From Candidatus Acidiferrum typicum (GTDB taxonomy: Bacteria > Acidobacteriota > Terriglobia > Acidiferrales > UBA7541), in the NCBI GenBank assembly GCA_025463055.1, contig JAOAPV010000122.1, positions 56,724 through 120,723 on the forward strand: a DNA stretch of 64,000 bases, in the 5' to 3' direction. The position numbers and the translations under genes are program-made. This document shows, in pieces, positions 51,871 through 60,939 of this stretch (within the stretch, counting starts at the first letter, position 1; each line of letters starts with the position of its first letter). The notes beneath the pieces were generated by a model. That model was not told the DNA's origin and did no database searches. It worked only from the letters and a program-made list of their open reading frames with translations.

Positions 51871-54800
51871 ATGCCACGTCTGCATCGGCTCGGAATTCTG
51901 TCGCTAATAGTTTGCGCCGCGATTTTGCTCGCGCTAGCAATTCCATCATTGCGCTCGCGTGCCGGCAGCGCTCAAGGAAAACCACAAACCGCGCGGAAAT
52001 CAGAAACGAAACGCGACGAAGGCGAAGCCTTCCGCAACAACACCCTGGGTGTTGCCTACATGAACCAGCAGAAGTTCGCAGAAGCGCAAAAATATTTTGA
52101 GAAAGCGCTGGCTGCCGATCCGAAATTCGCTATCGCCCGCCTGAACCTCGGCGTGTCGCTTTTGAGCCAGCAGAAGATTGAGGCTGCCCGCGCCGCTCTC
52201 GAGGAAGCAACCCGTCTGCTGCCGAAAGATCCCTACGCTTGGTACAACCTCGGTCTCGTTTATAAAGACACCGGGGAATCCGAAAAGGGCATTGACGCCT
52301 TTCAACACGTTGCCCAGCTTTCGCCCGACGCCGATCCGCACTATTTTCTCGGCTATCTTTACACACAGCTGCAACGATACGACGAAGCGATTGCCGAATT
52401 TCAGAAGGCAATCGCTTCGTTCCCGTATCACGCCTCTTCAGAATTCGGTATTGCGCGCGCGTATCAGCGCAAAGGTGATTCTGATGCCGCGCGGCAGCAC
52501 CTCGCGCGCTTTCAGAAGATCACAACCGAACATCTCGGCTCACCCTTCGGAGCAGGCTACGGCGATCAGGGGCGCTTCTCGCTCGCCGAACTCGGCCGCA
52601 GTGGCGTGCTGGCCGCGCCGCCCGCCATCCCGGGTGGCTTCAAGGAAGAGCCTCTTGTCGCTGCGCCTCCAAACGATCCTCCCAAGCTTCCCGGGCCCAG
52701 CACCGGCGCATGTTTTCTCGATTACGATGGCGACGGCAAGCCCGATTTGTTTTTGGTCAGTGCGGTAAGCGATGGCACCAGCCGCTTGCTGCACAACGCC
52801 GGCAATGGCCGTTTCCTCGATGTGACCGATCAAGCCGGGCTCGCGCTAAAGGGCACCGGCCTCGGCTGTACCGCCGGCGATTTCGACAACGATGGCCACA
52901 CCGATCTCGCCGTTTGCGTCGCGGACGGTGTGCACCTGCTGCGCAACAAAGGCGATGGCAAGTTTGAAGAGGTCACGCAAAAGGTTGGGATTCGACGAGA
53001 GCCGGGCTGCGTCGGCGTAACTTTTGTCGACTACGATCACGACGGCGATCTCGATCTCTACATCACGACGTCGCCGGGCAGCGCGTCTTCGGAAACAAAG
53101 CCCCACAACATTTTGTGGCGTAACAACGGCAACAGCACCTTCACGGATATTTCCGCCGAAACCGGACTAGGAATCGACGCCACCGGCGCGGGTCTAGTTA
53201 CTTCCGATTTCAACAACGATCGCGCCATCGATTTCGTTTTCGCGGGCGGCAGCAAAGGCGCGGCGATCTACCTGAATCCCCGCGAAGGAAAATTTTCGCC
53301 GCTGCCCGGCATCGATTTCACAAAAGAAAATCTTCCGGCCGCCGTCGGTGTGGTCGCGTTCGATTTCGACAAAGATGGCTGGATGGACCTGGCGTTCACG
53401 CACGCCGGTGCGCCGGGCATCAGCCTTTGGCGCAACATTGAAGGCAAGCGCCTCGAACGCGTTGCGCTACCTGATCTCGGCTGGCAACGCGGCTGGGGAA
53501 TCTCCGCCGTCGATTACGATAACGACGGCTGGCTCGATCTCGTAGCTCTCGGCGAATCCAGCTCTGGCGGCGAACTTCGCCTGCTGCGTAATCTGGGCGC
53601 GCCCGGGTTTGCGGATGTCACGCGGCAGGTTCATCTCGATACGGTCAAGCTTTCGCAGCCGCGGGCAGTTGCCGTAGCCGACGTCGCGGGAAATGGCAAC
53701 GCCGATTTAATCGTTACGCAACTCGGCGCACCGCCTCTGTTACTTCGCAACGAGCTGGGTAGTCACCACAATTGGATTCGCATCGATCTGAAAGCGCTGA
53801 ACGACAACAAAAGCGCGATCGGCACGAAAGTCGAAATATACGCTGGCCTCCTGTATCAAAAATGGGAAGTGCAAGGCAGTTCCGGGTATCTCGGCCAAAA
53901 CCCGCCGGCGATCCTTGCGGGCCTCGGCACGGAGCGTAACGTAGAAGTTGTCCGCCTGCTCTGGCCCACCGGCGTGCCTCAGGACGAGATCAATCTCGCC
54001 GCAAATAAAGAGCACGGCATCGCCGAACTTGATCGGCGCGGCAGTTCCTGCCCGGTTTTGTTTGCCTGGAATGGTCACGAATACGAATTCATCGCCGACA
54101 TGATTGGCCCCGGAGTAGTTGGACACTGGGTCGCGCCCGGGGAACGTGACGTCCCCGATCCCGACGAATACTTGAAGGTGAACGCCCGCAGCGTGCGGCC
54201 GCGCAATGGCCTGCTCAGCTTCCGCTTCATGGAGCCGATGGAAGAAACCGTCTACCTCGATCAAGTCCGCTTGTTGGCCATTGATCATCCTGCCGCCTAC
54301 GACGTTTACCCCAACGAGCGATTCGTCAGCGCGCCGCCATTTCCTGAATTTCGCGTCATCGCCAGCCGCAACGCGCACGCGCCGGTCGGGGCTTGGGACG
54401 ATCACGGCAACGACGTGCTCTCACTGATCGCCAAACCTGATCGCAAGTACGTCACCAATTTAGAAGAGATGCCGTTCGCCGGTTTCGCAAAATTGCACTG
54501 GCTCGAACTCGATCTTGGCCCATGGGATGTGACGAAGCCGCTACGGTTGATCGTTGACGGCTACACGGACTACTTCACGGCTACCTCGATGTACGCTGCG
54601 GACCAAGCCGGCATAAAGGTGATTGCTCCTTACGTCGAAGCGCTCGACGCGCAAGGCAACTGGGTGCGCGTGGTCGAGGACATGGGCTTTCCCGCCGGCC
54701 TCGAGCGCACCATGGTGGCTGATCTCACCGGCAAGCTGCCGCCGGGCACGCGACGCATTCGCATCGTCAACAACCTGAAAATTTATTGGGACGCAATCCG

Positions 54801-55335
54801 CGTCGACCAAACGCCAGAGCAGCAGGACGTCCGCATCGCCGAAGTGCCCTTGGCCGACGCTGCGCTCGGCTTCCTGGGTTACCCGAGGGAAATTCGCCTC
54901 ACGCCCGCAAGCGACACAGTCTATTCCTACGCGCACCGCAGCAAAAGCGGCCCGTATGCGCGTGCCGCAGGGAACTACACCCGCTATGGCGACGTACATC
55001 AGCTGTTGGAAAAGCCAGACGACCGTTTCGTGGTCTTCAGTTCTGGGGAGGGTCTAAAGCTAGATTTCGATCCGGGAAAATTGCCGCAGCTTCCCGCAGG
55101 TTGGGTCCGCGACTATTTCTTCTACGCCAACGGATTCGAGAAGGATCTCGACTTCTACGCCGCCCACGCGTTCACCGTAGAGCCGCTGCCGCGCCACTCC
55201 CCGCTTTCCTATCCGTATCCGGAAGGGAAGGACTATCCCGCCGACGCCGAACACCTGCGTTATCAGCTCGAATACAACACCCGTCAGCGCTCGGACCGCA
55301 TGCCATCCACGCTGCGGTACCACTACGCGCCCTGA
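51871..55335 (+). CDS. Exported multidomain protein: TPRs, FG-GAP/VCBS propeller, ASPIC/UnbV and a long unassigned C-terminal region
   Basis: The 1154-residue product starts at 51871 with AAAGGA upstream and an N-terminal export segment. TPRs cover about 50-215. Calcium-binding-type FG-GAP/VCBS repeats follow at about 275-600, each with a D-x-D-x-D-G or D-N-D-G loop (FLDYDGDGKPDLFLV, GDFDNDGHTDLAV, VDYDHDGDLDLYI, FDFDKDGWMDLAF, VDYDNDGWLDLVA). An ASPIC/UnbV-like module lies at about 630-720 (NELGSHHNWIRIDLKA, SSGYLGQNPPAILAGLG). The last 430 residues (from about ELDRRGSSCPVLFAWNGHEY) are beta-rich with no motif I know. It is probably a surface or periplasmic protein. Confidence 0.82.
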   Translation: MPRLHRLGILSLIVCAAILLALAIPSLRSRAGSAQGKPQTARKSETKRDEGEAFRNNTLGVAYMNQQKFAEAQKYFEKALAADPKFAIARLNLGVSLLSQQKIEAARAALEEATRLLPKDPYAWYNLGLVYKDTGESEKGIDAFQHVAQLSPDADPHYFLGYLYTQLQRYDEAIAEFQKAIASFPYHASSEFGIARAYQRKGDSDAARQHLARFQKITTEHLGSPFGAGYGDQGRFSLAELGRSGVLAAPPAIPGGFKEEPLVAAPPNDPPKLPGPSTGACFLDYDGDGKPDLFLVSAVSDGTSRLLHNAGNGRFLDVTDQAGLALKGTGLGCTAGDFDNDGHTDLAVCVADGVHLLRNKGDGKFEEVTQKVGIRREPGCVGVTFVDYDHDGDLDLYITTSPGSASSETKPHNILWRNNGNSTFTDISAETGLGIDATGAGLVTSDFNNDRAIDFVFAGGSKGAAIYLNPREGKFSPLPGIDFTKENLPAAVGVVAFDFDKDGWMDLAFTHAGAPGISLWRNIEGKRLERVALPDLGWQRGWGISAVDYDNDGWLDLVALGESSSGGELRLLRNLGAPGFADVTRQVHLDTVKLSQPRAVAVADVAGNGNADLIVTQLGAPPLLLRNELGSHHNWIRIDLKALNDNKSAIGTKVEIYAGLLYQKWEVQGSSGYLGQNPPAILAGLGTERNVEVVRLLWPTGVPQDEINLAANKEHGIAELDRRGSSCPVLFAWNGHEYEFIADMIGPGVVGHWVAPGERDVPDPDEYLKVNARSVRPRNGLLSFRFMEPMEETVYLDQVRLLAIDHPAAYDVYPNERFVSAPPFPEFRVIASRNAHAPVGAWDDHGNDVLSLIAKPDRKYVTNLEEMPFAGFAKLHWLELDLGPWDVTKPLRLIVDGYTDYFTATSMYAADQAGIKVIAPYVEALDAQGNWVRVVEDMGFPAGLERTMVADLTGKLPPGTRRIRIVNNLKIYWDAIRVDQTPEQQDVRIAEVPLADAALGFLGYPREIRLTPASDTVYSYAHRSKSGPYARAAGNYTRYGDVHQLLEKPDDRFVVFSSGEGLKLDFDPGKLPQLPAGWVRDYFFYANGFEKDLDFYAAHAFTVEPLPRHSPLSYPYPEGKDYPADAEHLRYQLEYNTRQRSDRMPSTLRYHYAP

Positions 55336-55361
55336 TAGAGGATGCTGTTTAGCGGAAGGCG

Positions 55362-56264
55362 CTAATCATCACCTTTAAGCAGCGCTTCCTTTATAGAGTC
55401 GAGTTCTTTCTTTTTCTCTTTGTCCACATCCGGAAACTTTAAATCCAGCCCATTCAGGACCTCGATGATCGCGGAAGCAATCACCAGGCGGCCGTACCAT
55501 TTGTTGTCCGCCGGAATCACGTACCAGGGAGCGCGCTTCGTCGCCGTGCTCTGCACCATCTCTTCATACGCCTCCTGGTAGTCGTCCCAGAATTTCCGCT
55601 CCTTGATGTCGTCCATCGAAAACTTCCAATTCTTCTTTGAATCCTCCAGCCGCTCCAGAAATCGCTTCTTCTGCTCCTCTTTCGAGACGTGCAGAAAGAA
55701 TTTCCGAACTACCGTGCCGTTTCGCGTCAAGAACTTTTCGAACGCGTTGATGTCCTCGTACCGATCTTCCCAGACGTGTTTGGTGATTAACTCCTCGGGC
55801 AATTTTTCGGCCTTTAACAGGTGCGGATGCAAGCGCACGACCAGCACTTCTTCGTAATACGAACGATTGAAAATCCCAATTTTTCCGCGGCTCGGCATCA
55901 CGTTGTGTTCGCGCCAGAGAAAATCATGATCTAATTCTTCGCTCGTCGGCGCCTTGAACGCATGCACGTCGCATCCCTGCGGATTTATCCCAGTCATAAC
56001 GTGCTTGATGGCTCCGTCTTTGCCCGCCGCGTCCATGCCCTGAAAAATCAGCAGCAACGCCCACACATCCTGCGCGTACAGCTTTTCCTGCATCTCGGCG
56101 AGCATCAGGCTGCTGCTCTCGAGCATGCTTTCTGCCGCTTTCTTCGATTTGATCCCATTGGTATCCGCAGGATCGAAATCCTTCAGCCGGAATTTCTTCC
56201 CATCCGTGATGCAATAGGGCGAAACAATGCGCTCCGCTTCTTTTACGAGTTTGCGAGCCTTCAT
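55362..56264 (-). CDS. ppk2: Polyphosphate kinase 2 (PPK2) family protein
   Basis: The 300-residue protein shows the PPK2 Walker A in FQGMDAAGKDGAIKHV, Walker B-like GIFNRSYYEEVLVVR, the lid region VRKFFLHVSKEEQKKRFLER and APWYVIPADNKWY near the end. It transfers phosphate between polyphosphate and nucleotides (AMP, ADP or GDP, depending on subclass), in the cytoplasm. The single-domain length of about 300 fits class I or III; the subclass is not decided here. It lies 25 nt downstream of the beta-barrel gene, probably in the same transcript. Confidence 0.9.
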   Translation of the reverse strand: MKARKLVKEAERIVSPYCITDGKKFRLKDFDPADTNGIKSKKAAESMLESSSLMLAEMQEKLYAQDVWALLLIFQGMDAAGKDGAIKHVMTGINPQGCDVHAFKAPTSEELDHDFLWREHNVMPSRGKIGIFNRSYYEEVLVVRLHPHLLKAEKLPEELITKHVWEDRYEDINAFEKFLTRNGTVVRKFFLHVSKEEQKKRFLERLEDSKKNWKFSMDDIKERKFWDDYQEAYEEMVQSTATKRAPWYVIPADNKWYGRLVIASAIIEVLNGLDLKFPDVDKEKKKELDSIKEALLKGDD

Positions 56265-56288
56265 GCCCCGAAGTGTAGTACAGCGCGC

Positions 56289-58859
56289 TCAGAACAGCGA
56301 ACCCAGTCCCCAGCCAAACGCCGCGAATCGGTTCTGTACCCGAGTGAGCGTTCCGCCTGGCAGCCAGACCGGTTGGTTCAGCCGCAAAACATTCAGCGCG
56401 TAATACACCCGCAGCGGAACTCCAATTCCCGGCAACGTCCATCGCAGCTCTATTCCTGTCGAACCGTGGATAATTCCGTTGGTTGAATCGACGAGCCACG
56501 GCCGTGACGGCCCCAGCCAATTGGGCAACAGCATTCCCGAGCCTAAGTCGAAAAAGCCCGCGGCTTCTGCCCCGGAACTTAGCCTTACGCGATACTCCAG
56601 ATTGATAGCGCCGATTAAATTGGCCCCTGCGGGTGTTGCGGAATAAACGGTTGCGCCGTTTGATGATATGGAAGAGACCACGGCCGACGGCCCTAACTCG
56701 CCGTCGCTCAACCCGCGCACGTACTGGTCTCCCGCAAATAAACGCGAGGTAAGCGGCATGTCTCCGGAATAGCTGCCTGCTCCGGCGAAAGTCGTGCGAA
56801 ACGCCCACGCATTGTTGTGTCCGAAAAAGGGATCGTGCAGAATTCGGGCGTACTCGAACTTCGAACGCACCACATTTTCGCTTCCTCCGAGCAATCCGCC
56901 CGAAACCGAATCGGCGATAGCGATTCGTTCATTTCCGCTGTCGTGCGTCCATCCCGCTCCGACGGCACGGCTCGAAGACACAGCGGTCACATCGCTCGTC
57001 GGCAATCCCGTCGATCCGATCAATCCGGTCGTCAACGTCGGTGAGTAGCTCGTAACCGAATGCGACAAGGTGTAATTCGTACTGAACGTATTCGTGCTGG
57101 AAAGCGCGTAACTCCAATCGGCAGTCACACCTTTCGTGCTTTGATTGTAGAAAGGGCCCGTTACGCTTCCTGTCAGGCGCGGCCGCAAAAAGGTGTTAAA
57201 GACGGAAAGCGCCAGGGACCCCCGGGAGCCTAGGAAACCTTCCTTCGCCAAGCTCAGTGCAATCTGCAGCGATTCGGGGCCGCCTTCAATCTTTGACGTA
57301 AGCAGTTCTTCGCGATCCAAAATATTGAACAGGGAATATGCGATACCCAGGGTGTTACCGAACTGGCTCGTCCCGCCGAGCATCGAAACGCGTTGGAGAC
57401 CCATCTCTTCGATATGGATGGTCACGTCTATGGTGTGTGCTAAGTCGTCCGGGGTAACGTGAATATCCTCTTTCTTGATCGGTTTGAAATAACCCGTGCG
57501 CCCCAGGCGGCGCAATCCTGCTTCTAGTGCCCGGTCATCCAGGGGCTCTCCTTCCTTTACGCCAATTCGCCTGCGGAAATAGCGGTCTGGAAAGTGATGA
57601 ATCCCGCGAAACTCCAATCGCCGAACTGTGTAGCGTGCCGTCGAACTTAGACCCAGCGTGATTCGAACGGAATGCGTTGATGCATCCATCGTTCGAATCA
57701 CCTCCACATCATGTATCTCTCCAGCATTCTCCCGCTTAGCCCATGCGCGCACCCGCGCCTCCCAAGCGCGCCGCAAATTTTCGGTATCTTGCGCCGAGTA
57801 GACAGGTGTCGCGGTGATTTTCGCGGGCGCGAATCGCCTCGCTCCATTCAGCCCGGCTGCCTCCTCGAGCGGCGAGCTGGTCGCTACCGAGCTGATTCGA
57901 TAGAAGGTTCCCGCTTCTATTGGGATTGTCACGCCCAGATAATTGTTCTGGGATTTGTGCGGCCAGGGAAACCAGCCCCACGACTCGCTCTCGTATTCGT
58001 GCGTCTGTGCCGTCCCGACACGCGCCTCCGGATAGCCGTGGTTTTGGTAATACGCGAGCAATCGTTCCCGGTCTTCTTCGAACGCATCGCGGCTGTACGC
58101 ATTTTTCCCACGCACGCCGGCAAAGAATGAATCGGGTGAGAGCCGCCGCATCTGGCTCTTCAACTTTTTCTGTGATACTGCCGGATTCCCCTCGAACAGG
58201 ACGCGCCCAACCGGTACATGGGGGCCATCCGTGATTTCGAACTTTACTTGCACCGTCGCTTGCGACGACTCTTCTCGTATTATTTTCACCTGCCCGCGCG
58301 GATGGGCTAGCTCCGCGAGGGCGGATTCAATCGCCCTGCAGGTGGCATCGAGCGCAACGGGATTTTCTGGGCTGCCCAATTTAGGCTCGAGCTTCTTCTC
58401 TTTTAGCAACTTCTTAATCTGCGCTTCTGAAAGTAAGACCGATCCGCCGTACTCCACCTTGGTGAGAAAAGGCATCTCCGGAACGTAAAAGATCAGCTTC
58501 AAACGTTCAGAGGGGTCTTTTGCATTCGCGGCGGCATCTGTGGACGGTTGTACCTCGGCCCGCACGGTTTCGAACCATTCCGTGTGCGCCAATGTGCGAA
58601 CGTCCTTTTCAATTTTCGCCGCGTCCAGCGGCTCTCCCGGACGCGATGCGATTTGGGTTGTAAGCGTTTTTGGCGAGATTCGCCGCAGTCCGGTGAACGT
58701 GATTTCGTCCACGATAGCGCCACGGCTTGCTTCAAATTTCGCCGCAAGCGTGGCCGCAGCCGGGAGAAGGTTTTCTCGAAGGTGTCTGTCTTGAGCGCGC
58801 AGCGCCGCCCCGACCAGCGACACCACGACCATAGTCGTAACAACCGAGCGTTTGAGCAT
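56289..58859 (-). CDS. BamA/TamA-like outer-membrane protein with POTRA repeats and a D15 barrel
   Basis: The 856-residue product starts at 58859 (MLKRSVVTT) with AAAGGGG upstream and a signal peptide. POTRA-like units can be read at about 45-105 (VDEITFTGLRRISPKTLTTQ), 120-210, 215-300 and 405-480 (VRRLEFRGIHHFPDRYFRRR). A C-terminal 16-strand Omp85-type barrel follows from about 500, with DQYVRGLSDGELGPS as the conserved (V/I)RG(F/Y) loop-6 motif. It should insert or translocate proteins across the outer membrane. It is probably a second, specialised Omp85 paralogue, because no chaperones or essential partner genes flank it. A longer frame to 58949 lacks support. Confidence 0.85.
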   Translation of the reverse strand: MLKRSVVTTMVVVSLVGAALRAQDRHLRENLLPAAATLAAKFEASRGAIVDEITFTGLRRISPKTLTTQIASRPGEPLDAAKIEKDVRTLAHTEWFETVRAEVQPSTDAAANAKDPSERLKLIFYVPEMPFLTKVEYGGSVLLSEAQIKKLLKEKKLEPKLGSPENPVALDATCRAIESALAELAHPRGQVKIIREESSQATVQVKFEITDGPHVPVGRVLFEGNPAVSQKKLKSQMRRLSPDSFFAGVRGKNAYSRDAFEEDRERLLAYYQNHGYPEARVGTAQTHEYESESWGWFPWPHKSQNNYLGVTIPIEAGTFYRISSVATSSPLEEAAGLNGARRFAPAKITATPVYSAQDTENLRRAWEARVRAWAKRENAGEIHDVEVIRTMDASTHSVRITLGLSSTARYTVRRLEFRGIHHFPDRYFRRRIGVKEGEPLDDRALEAGLRRLGRTGYFKPIKKEDIHVTPDDLAHTIDVTIHIEEMGLQRVSMLGGTSQFGNTLGIAYSLFNILDREELLTSKIEGGPESLQIALSLAKEGFLGSRGSLALSVFNTFLRPRLTGSVTGPFYNQSTKGVTADWSYALSSTNTFSTNYTLSHSVTSYSPTLTTGLIGSTGLPTSDVTAVSSSRAVGAGWTHDSGNERIAIADSVSGGLLGGSENVVRSKFEYARILHDPFFGHNNAWAFRTTFAGAGSYSGDMPLTSRLFAGDQYVRGLSDGELGPSAVVSSISSNGATVYSATPAGANLIGAINLEYRVRLSSGAEAAGFFDLGSGMLLPNWLGPSRPWLVDSTNGIIHGSTGIELRWTLPGIGVPLRVYYALNVLRLNQPVWLPGGTLTRVQNRFAAFGWGLGSLF

Positions 58860-58933
58860 CGCCCCTTTGCACCAAGGACCGATTCCTGAAGGGATGGCAC
58901 GACGCTTCGCCGGGTTGTCTCCAAAACCAAAAA

Positions 58934-58959
58934 AGCCCGCCGCAACCACGCGGCGGGCT
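58934..58959 (-). terminator. Intrinsic terminator of the phosphoesterase gene
   Basis: A perfect 10-bp stem AGCCCGCCGC / GCGGCGGGCT with loop AACCAC, followed on the minus strand by TTTTTGGTTTTGG. It lies 45 nt past the stop at 59004 and before the next leftward gene. Confidence 0.75.
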
Positions 58960-59003
58960 CCTTTTGAGGTCAGTTCACCGACAAGTTCGTCAGATGAGAA
59001 ATG

Positions 59004-60626
59004 CTACTCCGAGTCAGAACCTAGAACCGTTCCGGTCTGCGGGTCGAGAATTAGTGTCCGCCCTTGACGGCCATGCTCGTCAAAGTCGAACATTCCGGTC
59101 AGGCTCCCTGCAATCGCGTCCACCGAGCCGCCGCCAATCCTGCCGAGATTCCAGTTATCCTCGATGAAGCGCAGAATCGAAGATAGGTCCGTCACTGTGT
59201 GGTCTACGTAGTTCCGCTTCGCCCAGGGTGAAACCACCACAAACGGCTGCCGCGGGCCGTACCCGCACCGGCCGTTTTGAGTTCCACCAGCGACATCGCT
59301 CGCCTTCGGGGTTCCGCAATTCCCGGGCCCCAGAAGCTGGTCATCGAAGCGTGTGTCGGTGGGGTTTCCATGCGATTGCATGACAATCGGACCCATCTGG
59401 TGGTCGTACCACCCATCGGAGTCATCGTAAGCAATGATCACTGCTGTGTCCTTCCAGTCTTTTGACTGCATCAGCGCATTGATCACACCCACCACGAAGA
59501 TTTGCTCATCGATCGGGTCCGAGTATCCCGCGTGCCCGTCCTGATAGGCGCCCGCCTTGACGTAGCTGACTGCCGGGAGGTGCCCAGTTTTTAGCGCATC
59601 GAAGAAGTCAGTGACATCATATTGATGGTTGGCCTGATCGCTCTGGCCAATGTTTGCAACGCTGCTGGGCCGCAGATGATGCTGGTTTGTGGTTTGCGCG
59701 TAATACTCGAACGGTTCGTGGTGCGGAATGTAGTCTCCCACGGTCGTCGCGAAGTCGTCCCCGGCCAGCCCAGCGTGATGCGAGCCACACACTGCCCGGC
59801 CCGAAGCATCGACACCCGTTGGCGCGAAGCCGCCCTGGAACCAACCCCAGGTAATGCCCTTGGCATTCAGCAGATCGCCTACGTTTTTACCAGCTACAGT
59901 GACCATGCTCGTGGTCTGCAGTTTGGGGTTTGTCACAACGCAATCGTCGAACCCGGGCCGCGGATCGCCGACAACTGCACCTGTCGTTAAACCGTCGAAA
60001 ATATTTCCGTTCGGGCTAGCAGCGGTGCCATTCGGTCGCAGCGGCAGCAGCGTCGCGCCAGACGTGTTTCCGGAAATTAGACTGAGAGCACCCGGCGTCG
60101 AGGGACCAAACGTGGTGCTATAGGAGTTGTCGCTCATGGCGAAGTGCTGCGCGTAATTCCAAAACGCGGTAAGCGTATTCCCGTCGTAGTAGCCCATCGT
60201 GCTCGCCGGCCCTAGCACCTTGTCGTTGCAGCTCAGTTTCTCCACGAACTTGTCCATAAGTCCGCCGTCAAACGCCGCCTGCTCATCGTTGTAATTGTGA
60301 TCTTCGTCGCAAGTCACCGGAACGCTCGGCGGAATGCGGAACGGGTTCGCCTTGTTCGGATTGTTGGTAAGCAACCCGGCGGCTTCCAGTGTGTTGGCGC
60401 TCGGCGTACCCTCCTTCGCGGCAAAGGGTGTTTCTCCGGCCAGGTTGGCTGCATGTGGATAGGTTCCGAAGTAGTGGTCAAACGATACGTTCTCCTGGAA
60501 AATCACCACCACGTGCTTAATCGGGGTTGCTGTGCCACCCTGGTCTGCAAAAGCCGGGGCTGCCGGCAGCAATGTGATGGCGGCTGCCGTCACCGCTGCC
60601 AATGCCTTGGTAAGACAATGATGCAT
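59004..60626 (-). CDS. Exported phospholipase C / acid phosphatase family phosphoesterase
   Basis: The 540-residue protein has a signal peptide (ending PAFADQ) and the family start VVVIFQENVSFDHYFGTYP. Further conserved blocks are DEDHNYNDEQAAF, NTSYSTTFGPSTPG-like sequence around residue 160 and VIIAYDDSDGWYDHQMGP with metal-ligand Asp residues near the C-terminus. It hydrolyses phosphate esters (lipid or soluble) outside the cytoplasm. AAGGAG at 9-nt spacing supports the start. It is not linked to a phosphate-uptake system here. Confidence 0.85.
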   Translation of the reverse strand: MHHCLTKALAAVTAAAITLLPAAPAFADQGGTATPIKHVVVIFQENVSFDHYFGTYPHAANLAGETPFAAKEGTPSANTLEAAGLLTNNPNKANPFRIPPSVPVTCDEDHNYNDEQAAFDGGLMDKFVEKLSCNDKVLGPASTMGYYDGNTLTAFWNYAQHFAMSDNSYSTTFGPSTPGALSLISGNTSGATLLPLRPNGTAASPNGNIFDGLTTGAVVGDPRPGFDDCVVTNPKLQTTSMVTVAGKNVGDLLNAKGITWGWFQGGFAPTGVDASGRAVCGSHHAGLAGDDFATTVGDYIPHHEPFEYYAQTTNQHHLRPSSVANIGQSDQANHQYDVTDFFDALKTGHLPAVSYVKAGAYQDGHAGYSDPIDEQIFVVGVINALMQSKDWKDTAVIIAYDDSDGWYDHQMGPIVMQSHGNPTDTRFDDQLLGPGNCGTPKASDVAGGTQNGRCGYGPRQPFVVVSPWAKRNYVDHTVTDLSSILRFIEDNWNLGRIGGGSVDAIAGSLTGMFDFDEHGRQGRTLILDPQTGTVLGSDSE

Positions 60627-60939
60627 AGATTTTTCTCCTTAAATTCTTGTGATCTCACACCGCATGAAGTGGACTTCGCGGACGGGACAGATCCGGCGAG
60701 CGTAGGTGGGACTCCGCCCGCAGGTATAACGTTCTAGGCTGCTCGTGTTAGCGCCAGATGAATGCGCGGTCAAAACTGTTCTACTCACGTCTAAGCCGTG
60801 TAAAATCGCGCCGCAGCGAGACGCACGCCCATTTCGATTGTTCGCGGCGCTACAAACAAAGTATCTTTGGCGGAATTTGCTTTGCGCCGCGAGGACACCG
60901 CCGCTGTCACGGAATAAGGACGCCAGAAAATCCGCCAAG
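60627..60939. other. 313-bp intergenic region between divergent genes
   Basis: It must hold promoters for the phosphoesterase (minus) and the APC permease (plus). I see a loose TAAAAT at about 60800 (plus) and TATACC read on the minus strand near 60720, neither with a good -35. No RNA structure or coding frame is convincing. Confidence 0.35.
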
